From the NCBI RefSeq assembly GCF_001280125.1, contig NZ_LGEG01000091.1, positions 1-64,000 of the forward strand: a DNA stretch of 64,000 bases, given 5' to 3'. The number at the start of each line of letters is the position of its first letter. The stretch's first letter is position 1. Source of the stretch: Streptomyces sp. NRRL F-6492 (GTDB taxonomy: Bacteria; Actinomycetota; Actinomycetes; Streptomycetales; Streptomycetaceae). The notes beneath the pieces were generated by a model, which saw only the letters and a program-made list of their open reading frames with translations, was not told where the DNA came from and ran no database searches. Both the position numbers and the translations under genes were made by a program. Positions 26,873 to 34,280 of this stretch are shown piece by piece.

Positions 26873-28120
26873 ATGCCGAGCACAGACCTGACCAGAGGGC
26901 CCTCCCACGGCCCCGCCCCCGCCCCGCGACGGGCCGAAATCCCTTCACGGCCGGACAAGTTGCCCCTGCCCGCGCTGCTCGCCCTGGCGACCGCCGTGTT
27001 CATCACGAGCCTCACCGAGACGCTGCCCGCCGGGCTGCTGCCCGCGATGGGCGGCGACCTGGGCGTCAGCGAGTCCGCCACCGGGCAGACGGTGACGGTC
27101 TACGCCCTCGGCACCGTGCTCACCGCCATCCCGCTCTCCGCCGCGACCGCCGCCTGGCGCCGCCGCCGGCTCCTGCTGACCGCCATGGCCGGGTTCGCCC
27201 TCGCCAACACGGTGACGGCGCTCTCCACCTCCTATCCGCTGACGATGGGGGCCCGGTTCGCCGCCGGGGTCGCGGCCGGCCTCGCGTGGGCGCTGCTCGC
27301 CGGCTACGCGAGGCGGATGGCTCCCGTACACCTCCAGGGCAAGGCCATCGCGGTGGCCATGGCGGGCATCCCCGTCGCGCTCTCCCTCGGCGTGCCCGCC
27401 GGGACGTTCATCGGCAAGGCCGTCGACTGGCGGACGGCCTTCCTCGTCATGACCGGCCTGACCCTCGTCCTCCTCGCCTGGATCCTGGCCGCCGTCCCGG
27501 ACTATCCCGGCCACCGCCCGGAGAAGGGTTCCGCGCCGTCGATGCTCGGGGCGCTCAAGGTGCCGGGCGTCACCCCCGTCCTCGCCGTCACCCTCGTCTT
27601 CGTCCTCGCCCACACCCTCCTCTACACCTACATCGCCGCCTTCCTCGACCGGCTCGGGATGGGCGGCCGGGCCGACGTCGTCCTCCTGGTCTTCGGCGGT
27701 GCCTCGCTGCTGAGCATCTGGGCCGTCGGCACCCTGATCAACCGCCGGCTGCGCGCCCTGATGATCACCGGCACGCTGCTCGTCGCGGTGGCCGGCGGCC
27801 TCCTGGCGCTGTTCGCGCAGTCGCCCGCGCTCGTCTACGGCGCGGTGGTGCTCTGGGGCCTGGGCTGGGGCGGTGCGCCGACCCTGCTGCAGACGGCGGC
27901 GGGCGACGCGGGCGGCGAACAGGCCGACGCGGCGCAGGCGATGCTGGTCACCCTCTGGAACGTCGCCATGGCGGGCGGCGGGGTGGTCGGCGGCCTCCTC
28001 CTCGACGCGTTCGGCACCGGAGCCCTGCCCTGGAGCGTGCTGATCCTCCTGGTCCCCGTGACGGCCCTGGTCGTCGCGGCCCGCGCCCACGGGTTCCCGG
28101 CCCGCCGGGACGCTCCCTGA
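26873..28120 (+). CDS. MFS transporter (sugar-efflux/drug-resistance type)
   Basis: A 415-residue, ~12-helix major facilitator. The visible segments begin with LLALATAVFITSLTETLPAGLLPAMGGDLGVSESATGQTVTVYALGTVLTAIPLSA, matching the AraJ/YdhP-like DHA1 efflux branch. Motif-A-like arginines (WRRRRLLL) and a central cytoplasmic loop are present. The ATG at 26873 is preferred; an ATG at 26849 lies inside the presumed operator. It would export a small molecule sensed by the divergent MerR regulator; the substrate is unknown. Convergent with the GntR gene at 28128. Confidence 0.88.
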   Translation: MPSTDLTRGPSHGPAPAPRRAEIPSRPDKLPLPALLALATAVFITSLTETLPAGLLPAMGGDLGVSESATGQTVTVYALGTVLTAIPLSAATAAWRRRRLLLTAMAGFALANTVTALSTSYPLTMGARFAAGVAAGLAWALLAGYARRMAPVHLQGKAIAVAMAGIPVALSLGVPAGTFIGKAVDWRTAFLVMTGLTLVLLAWILAAVPDYPGHRPEKGSAPSMLGALKVPGVTPVLAVTLVFVLAHTLLYTYIAAFLDRLGMGGRADVVLLVFGGASLLSIWAVGTLINRRLRALMITGTLLVAVAGGLLALFAQSPALVYGAVVLWGLGWGGAPTLLQTAAGDAGGEQADAAQAMLVTLWNVAMAGGGVVGGLLLDAFGTGALPWSVLILLVPVTALVVAARAHGFPARRDAP

Positions 28121-28127
28121 CGAAGTC

Positions 28128-28511
28128 TCAGGCGGGGGGCGCGTCCAGGGCCGCCCGTACGGCGGCCAGGACGGCCGTCCCGTCGGCGCCCGTCGCGCGG
28201 GCCCCGGCGACGTACGCGCGGGCGAGCCGGGTGAGGGCGGCGGTGTCGACGGGGGCGGCGCCGGGGCGGGCGGCGACCCTGGTGCCCGCGCCGCGGCGGG
28301 TGCGGACGAGGCCCGCCGCCTCCAGCTCCTTGTAGGCGCGGTTGACGGTGCCGGGGGCGAGCCCCAGGTCGGCGGCGAGCCGGCGGACGGTCGGGAGCCG
28401 TTCGCCCTCCGGCAGGACGCCGCCGCCGATGAGCGCCGCGAGCTGGCAGCGGATCTGCTCGTACGGCGGGACCGGGCCGGTCGTGTCCACGCGTACGGCC
28501 GGGCCGTTCAC
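28128..28511 (-). CDS. YtrA-subfamily GntR regulator
   Basis: A 127-residue short GntR regulator: winged HTH (PPYEQIRCQLAALIGGG, LPTVRRLAADLGLAPGTVNRAYKELEAAGLV) plus a short C-terminal dimerisation tail, the size of the YtrA subfamily. It starts at a GTG whose GTGA overlaps the stop of the upstream membrane-protein gene by 4 bp, so the two are translationally coupled. YtrA regulators usually repress their own operon; two matching operators lie upstream of the operon at 29316-29379. Confidence 0.85.
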   Translation of the reverse strand: MNGPAVRVDTTGPVPPYEQIRCQLAALIGGGVLPEGERLPTVRRLAADLGLAPGTVNRAYKELEAAGLVRTRRGAGTRVAARPGAAPVDTAALTRLARAYVAGARATGADGTAVLAAVRAALDAPPA

Positions 28512-29296
28512 GACCGGCTCCGGAAGGCGGCCGGCGGGGCGAGGACGGTGAACAGCGACCACAGCGCCGTGCCGGCCGCGACCGCGGCGACCGGCAGCAG
28601 GAGCAGACCGGCGGTGTGGACCACGGGCCCCACGCAGGACAGCGAGCGCAGCGCGCCGGAGGCGAAGAGGGCGGTGCCGGCCAGCGGCGCCGAAACCAGG
28701 AGCCCCCACGCGGCCGTCACGGCGCGGGCGCGCTCCCGGCGCCGCCGCGCGTCGGCGGCCACCGCCGCGGAGTCGCCCCCGGGGACCGGGCGCCCGGTGA
28801 TCCGGCGCAGCGCGTGGCCGCAGGCGGCGGTGCCGCACGCGAGGGCGGCGAGCACCGGGGCGCCGTAGAACAGGCCGGGCCAGGGCCCCCGGGTCTGGGT
28901 GAGGCTTCCGCAGGCGACGCCGAGCGTGCGGCCCGCCCTGCCCATGTCGTCCGGGGAGGCGGTGAGCGCGGCGACGGCGAGCAGGGCGACGAGGACGGCG
29001 GCCTCGACGGCGAGCAGGACGGTGAAGCGTGCCGGCAGGACGTCGCGGACGCGGCGCGGGACGAGGCTCGCGCGTCGCACCGCGCCCCCGGGCCCCGGCG
29101 TCAGCGCGTCGGCGGCCAGGACGCCCGCCGTGGCGCAGACGGCGAAGACCGGCAGGGCGTGGAGGACGCCGAGCCCGAGCCCGGCGCCCCGGGCGACCGT
29201 CCAGGCCGCCGCCGCGCCGATCGCCGCACCGCCCCACCGGACGAGCAGTTCGGCGCGGGCCGGCCGGTGCGGGGCGGGCAGGGCGGAATCGAGCAT
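28508..29296 (-). CDS. Membrane protein in a YtrA-type operon
   Basis: A 262-residue protein with about six hydrophobic segments, for example GGAAIGAAAAWTVARGAGLG, LPVFAVCATAGVLAADAL, FTVLLAVEAAVLVALLAVAAL and LLLLPVAAVAAGTALWSLF. Arg-rich loops lie between them. No transporter motif or enzyme signature is seen. The ATG at 29296 has GGGGG upstream. It is the first gene of the operon with the GntR regulator. Confidence 0.75.
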   Translation of the reverse strand: MLDSALPAPHRPARAELLVRWGGAAIGAAAAWTVARGAGLGLGVLHALPVFAVCATAGVLAADALTPGPGGAVRRASLVPRRVRDVLPARFTVLLAVEAAVLVALLAVAALTASPDDMGRAGRTLGVACGSLTQTRGPWPGLFYGAPVLAALACGTAACGHALRRITGRPVPGGDSAAVAADARRRRERARAVTAAWGLLVSAPLAGTALFASGALRSLSCVGPVVHTAGLLLLPVAAVAAGTALWSLFTVLAPPAAFRSRS

Positions 29297-29315
29297 GGTG
29301 ACCCCCGTCAGAGCT

Positions 29316-29379
29316 CTTGTGTCAAGCGGTAGGCACAAGATGGAGGACCTCACGGCTTGTGTCAAATGAATGACACAAG
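29316..29379 (-). promoter_or_regulatory. Promoter with two GntR (YtrA-type) operators
   Basis: Two related palindromes lie exactly 40 bp apart. The one at 29356-29379 has perfect arms CTTGTGTCA / TGACACAAG around AATGAA. The one at 29316-29339 has arms CTTGTG-T-C / G-G-CACAAG. On the minus strand a TTGACA -35 (29360-29365) and CATCTT -10 (29337-29342) are separated by 17 bp, so each operator overlaps one promoter element. This fits autorepression by the YtrA-type regulator. Confidence 0.8.
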
Positions 29380-29397
29380 GGGGTGGCGGGGGAGGGA

Positions 29398-30708
29398 TCA
29401 GTGGGCCGTCCGCTCCCGTACGGTCGTCGCCCACGCCGGCTGCTCCCCGGCGGTCTCGGTCTCGGTCTCGGCCCGCCGGCCGCCCCGCGCGAAGAAGTCC
29501 GCGAGGGGCAGGATCGCCGCGCCGACCGTGACCGCGTCCGGGCCCAGCGTTCCCAGGCCGATGCGGACCCGGGCCGCCGGGTACTTCAGGGCGTACTCCC
29601 GGGCGTAACCGGTCACGGTCTCCAGGAAGCGGGTGCCGAGCTGGAGGCCGGCCCAGCCGCCGACGAGGATGCGTTCGGGCTGGAAGAGGTTGATGAGGTC
29701 GGCGAATCCGGCGCCGAGGAACTCGGCGGTCTCCTCCAGGACGGCGAGGGCGGTGGCGTCGGGCGGGGTCGTGGTGTCGGCCGGATAGGCGGCGGCGAGC
29801 ATCGCCGTCAGGGCCGTCTCCTCGTCCACGTCCTCCGGAGGACGCCCGCCCGCCTCGCGCCAGCGCTCCAGCAGCGCCTCCGCGCCCGCGTACGCCTCCA
29901 GGCAGCCCAGGGCGCCGCAGCGGCAGCGGCGCCCCCGCACCCGGACCGTCAGATGGCCCCACTCGACCGCCCGCCCCGGCCCCGCCGGGTCGGTGACGAC
30001 GCAGGCGCCGACGCCGGAGCCGAAGAGCACGACGACGGCGCTGCGGGCGCCGCGTCCGGCGCCGAACCACATTTCGGCCTGGCCGAGGGTCTTGGCGCCG
30101 TTGTCGATCCAGTACGGCACCGAGGCCGGGAGGTCCACGCTCTCGCGGAGCAGGCGCTCCAGCGGGACGGCGTCCCAGTCGACGGTCTGGCCGTGCACGA
30201 CCGCGCCGTCCTCCGGGGTGCGGGCCACGATGCCGGGGACGCCGACGCCGACGCCGAGGAGCTGGTCGGCCGGCACGTCCGCGGTCCGCAGCACCTCAGC
30301 GATGCCGTCCCGGAGGTGGCCGACGACGACCCCGACCTCGTAGCGGTTGTGCGGATGCGTGCGGTCCACGGCCAACGGGCGCTCGGTGCGCGCGAGTTCG
30401 GTGAGGGCGAGGTCGAAGAGCTCGACCCTGATCCGGGTCTCGCCGACGTCGACGCCGATCATGAAGCCGCTGCCGGAGGAGATCCGGAGCAGCGTACGGG
30501 GGCGCCCGCCGGCCGAGTCGACGCTGCCGGCCTCCTCGACCAGGCCCTCCGCGACCAGTTCCGCGACCACGTTGCTGATCGAGCCGGAGCTCAGTCCGGT
30601 CGCGGGGCCCAGTGAGAAGCGGCTCATCGGCCCGTCGAAGTACAGGCGCTGGAGGACGGCGGTGCGGTTCTCGCGCCGCAGGTCACGGACGGTGCGTCCG
30701 TTCCGCAT
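29398..30708 (-). CDS. ROK-family transcriptional repressor
   Basis: A 436-residue ROK regulator. An N-terminal winged HTH (10-65; SSGSISNVVAELVAEGLV) is fused to an actin-like ROK domain (GVDVGETRIRVELFD at ~85). The zinc motif CRCGALGC is present (C262, C264, C269), as is the EWGH stretch (H252). The sugar-kinase catalytic Asp of the usual NDAN motif is replaced (DNGAK, ~202-206), so it should bind but not phosphorylate a sugar. The ATG at 30708 or a GTG two codons earlier may start it. No sugar-uptake genes adjoin it. Confidence 0.87.
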   Translation of the reverse strand: MRNGRTVRDLRRENRTAVLQRLYFDGPMSRFSLGPATGLSSGSISNVVAELVAEGLVEEAGSVDSAGGRPRTLLRISSGSGFMIGVDVGETRIRVELFDLALTELARTERPLAVDRTHPHNRYEVGVVVGHLRDGIAEVLRTADVPADQLLGVGVGVPGIVARTPEDGAVVHGQTVDWDAVPLERLLRESVDLPASVPYWIDNGAKTLGQAEMWFGAGRGARSAVVVLFGSGVGACVVTDPAGPGRAVEWGHLTVRVRGRRCRCGALGCLEAYAGAEALLERWREAGGRPPEDVDEETALTAMLAAAYPADTTTPPDATALAVLEETAEFLGAGFADLINLFQPERILVGGWAGLQLGTRFLETVTGYAREYALKYPAARVRIGLGTLGPDAVTVGAAILPLADFFARGGRRAETETETAGEQPAWATTVRERTAH

Positions 30709-30774
30709 GGTCACTGGGCCCCCTGGGTGAAGTAGTCCTGACCGCAACATACCGCTGCGGGGCCCCCGGGGCGA

Positions 30775-30811
30775 CTTTATCTTTAGGTTTAAGTCATGAC
30801 ATGAAATAAGG
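30775..30811 (-). promoter_or_regulatory. AT-rich promoter/operator-like stretch upstream of the ROK gene
   Basis: An AT-rich island stands out in otherwise ~75% GC DNA. It contains the perfect 8-bp palindrome GTCATGAC (30793-30800) flanked by TTTA/TAAA-like runs (TTTAGGTTTAA, GAAATAAG). It lies ~65 bp upstream of the ROK start and is a candidate promoter and operator. Confidence 0.4.
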
Positions 30812-30868
30812 GAGTCGGAGCCCTGGTGCCTTCACTTCCCGAACGCGGGACGTGCCGTCGGATGTTCC

Positions 30869-31114
30869 CTAGGCCCCCAGGAGGGTCCGGAGGTGGGCGC
30901 AGGCGTCGGCCTCGTCCGGGTACGTGGCGACCGGCTCGTACGCGCCCCGCTCGTACACCCCGGTCTCCCAGCCGCCCCCGCCCGGCGCCGCCCGCAGATA
31001 GGCGAAGTCGGTCGGGACGGGGGAGGGTTCGTGGACGTCCTCGATCCAGTAGTAGCCGGCGGGCACCCCGGCTTCCCGGAGCGCCCGTTCGAGCGTGCGC
31101 CGGTGGCCGGTCAT
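30869..31114 (-). CDS. Small protein, possible immunity partner of a lost toxin
   Basis: An 81-residue protein starting at an ATG (31114) whose ATGA overlaps the end of an upstream reading frame. The core GYYWIEDVHEPSPVPTDFAYLR and ETGVYERGAYEPVATYP resembles small proteins encoded next to TNT-type (NAD glycohydrolase) toxins in Streptomyces; this recollection is from family knowledge and is not certain. The gene looks intact: no frameshift and a reasonable composition. Its upstream partner is present only as a C-terminal fragment. Confidence 0.6.
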   Translation of the reverse strand: MTGHRRTLERALREAGVPAGYYWIEDVHEPSPVPTDFAYLRAAPGGGGWETGVYERGAYEPVATYPDEADACAHLRTLLGA

Positions 31115-31215
31115 GCGGGGACGCGCACGAGGTAGCCGTGGTCGAGCAGCCACTTCACGTCGAGGCGCTGCCCCTCGCCCGGGTCCGGGAAGACCGGAAC
31201 CGGCCATTCGCGTCG
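31111..31215 (-). pseudogene. C-terminal fragment, possibly of a TNT-type toxin
   Basis: About 34 codons directly upstream of and overlapping the 81-residue gene encode WPVPVFPDPGEGQ followed by VKWLLDHGYLVRV. The pattern (aromatic, PGxGxx, then LLxxGYL) resembles the C-terminus of TNT-domain glycohydrolase toxins. No start or upstream domain exists; the DNA beyond it belongs to the TetR gene. The assignment is tentative. Confidence 0.35.
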
Positions 31216-31259
31216 GGGGCGTGGGCGGGCCTTCGTGGACGGGTCTTCGCGGTCGGGGG

Positions 31260-31865
31260 TCAGGCCTTCCGGAGGCCGCTGAGGAGCAGTTCGGCGAGCT
31301 GGTCGTACGCCTCCGCGTCGGCCAGGCCGGTCGCGGCGGCGACCTGGCGCCGCTGGATGCGGACCATGACCGAGGAGATGACGTCGGCCGCGAAGGTCAC
31401 GTGCACCTCGCGGAAGACCCCGGCCCGCACGCCCTCCTCGATGAGCTGCTGGACCCGCCCGGCGGCGGCGCGCGTGTTGCGCTCGTAGACCTCGGCCGCC
31501 GGTTCGAAGGCGGCCACGTCGTCGAAGAACTGCGGCGAGACCGGAGCCAGTTCGGCCGATACCGCCCGCAGGTAGGCGGCGAGCCGCTCGGCGGGTCCGG
31601 TGGCGGCGGCGAGGACGGCCTCGACCCGGGCCGTGGCGCGCCGGAAGAAGTGCACGACCGCCGCCCGGACCAGCTGCTCCTTGCTGCCGGCCAGGCCGTA
31701 CAGGGTCCGCTTCGAGCAGTGCAGCCGGGCGGCCAGGTCGTCGAGCGTCAGACGGGCGAAGCCCTCGCCGACGAGGAGGGCGACGAGCTCCTCGAAGAGG
31801 GCGGAACGGCGTGCCGCCCCGCGGCCCGTCAGCTGCGGGGTGTCGGCGGCGGAGGTCTCGATCAC
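31260..31865 (-). CDS. TetR-family transcriptional regulator
   Basis: A 201-residue TetR regulator. The HTH is FARLTLDDLAARLHCSKRTLYGLAGSKEQLV; the C-terminal ligand-binding helices are family-typical. The start is GTG at 31865. It is divergent from the acyl-CoA dehydrogenase at 32066, and a perfect 10-bp palindrome lies just before that gene, so it probably represses it in response to an acyl-CoA or fatty acid (inference). Confidence 0.87.
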   Translation of the reverse strand: MIETSAADTPQLTGRGAARRSALFEELVALLVGEGFARLTLDDLAARLHCSKRTLYGLAGSKEQLVRAAVVHFFRRATARVEAVLAAATGPAERLAAYLRAVSAELAPVSPQFFDDVAAFEPAAEVYERNTRAAAGRVQQLIEEGVRAGVFREVHVTFAADVISSVMVRIQRRQVAAATGLADAEAYDQLAELLLSGLRKA

Positions 31866-31888
31866 CCGGCCAGTATTCCAGGCCGCGT

Positions 31889-31920
31889 CCCCGGAGGGCG
31901 GTGCCCCCGGAGGGCGGTGC
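31889..31920. repeat. 16-bp tandem duplication in the TetR/acyl-CoA dehydrogenase intergenic region
   Basis: CCCCGGAGGGCGGTGC occurs twice head to tail (31889-31904, 31905-31920) and a third CCCC follows. It lies just upstream of the TetR start. Confidence 0.7.
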
Positions 31921-32015
31921 CCCCATCCCGCGCCCGCGGCTCCGGCACCCGCGGGGGCGGCCGGGACCGTGCGGTTCCAGGGGTTGCGGCCGCCCTCTCC
32001 TGCGCTACCCTGACC

Positions 32016-32041
32016 GGTACTGGAGTACCCTCTCCAGTACC
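32016..32041 (+). promoter_or_regulatory. Palindromic TetR operator upstream of the acyl-CoA dehydrogenase
   Basis: GGTACTGGAG (32016-32025) and CTCCAGTACC (32032-32041) form a perfect 10-bp inverted repeat with a 6-bp centre, 25 bp before the start codon. Size and position fit an operator of the divergent TetR regulator. Confidence 0.8.
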
Positions 32042-32065
32042 ACTTTGCGCGCTGCTGGAGTCGCC

Positions 32066-33220
32066 ATGGATGTCGACCGCCTGCTTCCCACCCCCGAGGC
32101 GGCGGACCTCATCGCCCTCACCCGGGAGATCGCCGACAAGGAGCTCTCTCCTCGGGTGGACGAGCACGAGGCCGCCGAGACCTATCCCGAAGGGCTCTTC
32201 GAGACCCTCGGCGAGGCGGGGCTCCTGGGCCTCGCGTACCCCGAGGAGTACGGCGGCGGGGGCCAGCCGTACGAGGTCTACCTCCAGGTCCTGGAGGAAC
32301 TGGCCGCGCGCTGGGCGGCCGTGGCCGTCGCCACCAGCGTCCACACCCTGGCCTGCCACCCCCTGCACGCCTTCGGCACGCCGGAGCAGAAGGAGCGCCT
32401 GCTGCCCGCGATGCTGGAGGGCCGGACCATCGGCGGCTACAGCCTCTCTGAGCCGCAGGCCGGCTCCGACGCGGCCGCCCTCAGCTGCAAGGCGGAGCGG
32501 CAGGCGGACGGCAGCGGGTACCGGATCACCGGCACCAAGGCCTGGATCACCCACGGCGGCCGGGCCGGCTTCTACGCCCTCTTCGCCCGTACGGCCCCCG
32601 GCAACCGCGGCGTCTCCTGCTTCCTGGCCCCCGGCGCCACCGAGGGCCTCTCCTTCGGCGCGCCCGAGCGCAAGATGGGCCTCCAGGCCGTCCCCACCAC
32701 CGCCGCCTACTGGGACGGAGCCCTCCTGGAGGAGGACCGCCTCGTCGGCGAGGAGGGCCAGGGCCTCCAGATCGCCTTCAGCGCCCTCGACAACGGCCGC
32801 CTCGGCATCGCCGCCTGCGCCACGGGCCTCGCCCAGGCCGCCCTGGACACCGCCGTCGCCTACGCCAACGAGCGCACCACCTTCGGCCGCCGGATCGTCG
32901 ACCACCAGGGCCTCGGCTTCCTCCTCGCCGACATGGCCGCCGCCGTCGACGCGGCCCGCGCCACCTACCTGGACGCGGCCCGCCGCCGCGACCTCGGCCG
33001 CCCCTTCAGCCGCCAGGCCAGCGCGGCCAAGCTCATCGCCACCGACACGGCCATGAAGGTCACCACGGACGCGGTCCAGGTCCTCGGCGGCTACGGCTAC
33101 ACCCGGGACTTCCCGGTGGAGCGCTACATGCGCGAGGCCAAGATCATGCAGATCTTCGAGGGCACGAACCAGATCCAGCGGCTGGTGATCAGCCGGGGGC
33201 TGGCGCTCGCGGAGCAATAG
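32066..33220 (+). CDS. Acyl-CoA dehydrogenase (integration target at its 3' end)
   Basis: A 384-residue FAD-dependent acyl-CoA dehydrogenase. Visible motifs are GYSLSEPQAGSDAAAL (FAD/substrate), ITGTKAWITHGG, the DNGRLGIAACATGLAQ helix, GGYGYTRDFPVERYMR and IFEGTNQIQRL, whose glutamate is the family catalytic base. It introduces a trans-2 double bond in acyl-CoA and passes electrons to ETF. The last 73 bp before the final codons are duplicated at 38783-38855. The present end reads AEQ-stop, whereas the distal copy reads AEK-stop, the likely original end. The protein is intact. Confidence 0.92.
   Translation: MDVDRLLPTPEAADLIALTREIADKELSPRVDEHEAAETYPEGLFETLGEAGLLGLAYPEEYGGGGQPYEVYLQVLEELAARWAAVAVATSVHTLACHPLHAFGTPEQKERLLPAMLEGRTIGGYSLSEPQAGSDAAALSCKAERQADGSGYRITGTKAWITHGGRAGFYALFARTAPGNRGVSCFLAPGATEGLSFGAPERKMGLQAVPTTAAYWDGALLEEDRLVGEEGQGLQIAFSALDNGRLGIAACATGLAQAALDTAVAYANERTTFGRRIVDHQGLGFLLADMAAAVDAARATYLDAARRRDLGRPFSRQASAAKLIATDTAMKVTTDAVQVLGGYGYTRDFPVERYMREAKIMQIFEGTNQIQRLVISRGLALAEQ
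33142..33214 (+). repeat. attL-like 73-bp direct repeat
   Basis: Identical base for base to 38783-38855. It encodes the end of the acyl-CoA dehydrogenase from the IMQIFEGTNQIQ segment to ALAE. Immediately after it the sequence changes to CAATAG, which still provides a stop. Confidence 0.93.
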
Positions 33221-33255
33221 CAGGTCAACGCCTACATTGGCGGGCTTTGCTCAGT

Positions 33256-33302
33256 CCCCCGAAGTGCTCGTTGCGCGCTTCGGGGGCCGCCTTTCACGGC
33301 GG
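33256..33302. terminator. Two adjacent hairpins between attL and the integrase remnant
   Basis: CCCCCGAAG (33256-33264) pairs with CTTCGGGGG (33278-33286), and CCGCC (33287-33291) with GGCGG (33298-33302). They lie between the convergent acyl-CoA dehydrogenase and integrase fragment. The following DNA is comparatively AT-rich, as in att arms. Confidence 0.5.
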
Positions 33303-33321
33303 TTGCGAGAATTTTGGGAGA

Positions 33322-33885
33322 TCAAGTTCTCAACAACTTCTTCTGAGGGGACCGGCCCGTACTCCCGACGTCGAGGACCGGGCGGAGGGACTCCTGCCAC
33401 AGTCGCTCCAGGGTGTCCGCGATTGCCGGCTCCATGCCGAGGATCGCGTGAGAGTAGGTGCCCTCCACTCCCGGGACCTCGTGGCCCGGCCGCTCCTCGA
33501 TGGCGACGCGCGGGTGGCGCCCCTCCTCGTCCAGCCAGACCTTGACGGCATGGCGCAGGCCGTGCGGAGTCATGCCCGTAAGACCCCGCACGGGGCGAAT
33601 CCCGGGGCGGGCTGAGTGCCCGCGGCTGCTGGGCTTCGGCGCCCGACCGTCGACGACCGGGTGGAACATGTCGGGATAGAACTCGCCGCCGATGAGGAGT
33701 TGACCCCCCTTGGGGGCCGTGAGGACCAGCTCGTTCTCATGGGAGTCGACGAGCTGGTGCAGCAGGCCCGCGAGGAACAAGGGGGTGATCAGCTCCCAGG
33801 CCGACTGGTACTTCGGCTCAATCAGTTTCGCCGAACCGTCGATGTACTGGCTCACGGCTACCAGGGGAGGGGCGGGGGCTGACAT
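33322..33885 (-). pseudogene. 5'-truncated tyrosine-recombinase integrase
   Basis: About 187 codons match the C-terminal catalytic half of Streptomyces phage/element integrases: the EPK stretch with the catalytic lysine, LVLTAPKGGQLLIGGEFY, MTPHGLRHAVKVW (HxxR), GHEVPGVEGTYSHA (second His and the nucleophile Tyr) and the usual tail. The N-terminal DNA-binding domains and the first catalytic arginine are missing. Full proteins are several hundred residues longer. The homology ends near 33920, just before the cutA promoter. The ATG at 33885 has no properly spaced ribosome site. It is probably inactive. Confidence 0.82.
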
Positions 33886-33947
33886 CTCCCGACGGGTGAC
33901 CGATGGGGGCCTGTTGGCGTCCGGGACCGCTGGTTAGGGTTCCGATC

Positions 33948-34280
33948 ATGACCGACAACATCGTGCAGGTATCGACTGCCACGGCGACCTGGGAGGAAGC
34001 GGTCACGCTCGCGGGCCCGGCGGTCGAGAAGCGGCTCGCCGCCGGGGCGCAGATCATCGGGCCCGTCACCTCTGTGTACTGGCACCTGGGGGAGTACGGG
34101 ACCGGCGAGGAGTGGCAGGTGCTCTTCAAGACGACCGAGGCGCAGTATCCGGCGCTCGAGGCCGACCTGCTCGAGCGGCACCCCTGGGACAACCCGGAGC
34201 TGTGCGCGGTGCCGGTGAAGTTCGCCGCGCCCCGGTGCGCGGAGTGGGTCCGCGACTCCGTCACCGGGGCTGGGGCCTAA
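33948..34280 (+). CDS. cutA: CutA-family divalent-ion tolerance protein
   Basis: A 110-residue protein matching the trimeric CutA family: VQVSTATATWEEA, AGAQIIGPVTSVYWHLGE, EEWQVLFKTTEAQYPALEADLLERHPWDNPELCAVPV. CutA is linked to divalent metal tolerance, with the molecular role unresolved. The ATG at 33948 has no Shine-Dalgarno, and a TAGGGT -10-like box (33935-33940) ends 7 bp before it, so the mRNA may be leaderless. Its stop overlaps the stop of the convergent XRE gene by 4 bp. Presence in a mobile element is unusual. Confidence 0.88.
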   Translation: MTDNIVQVSTATATWEEAVTLAGPAVEKRLAAGAQIIGPVTSVYWHLGEYGTGEEWQVLFKTTEAQYPALEADLLERHPWDNPELCAVPVKFAAPRCAEWVRDSVTGAGA

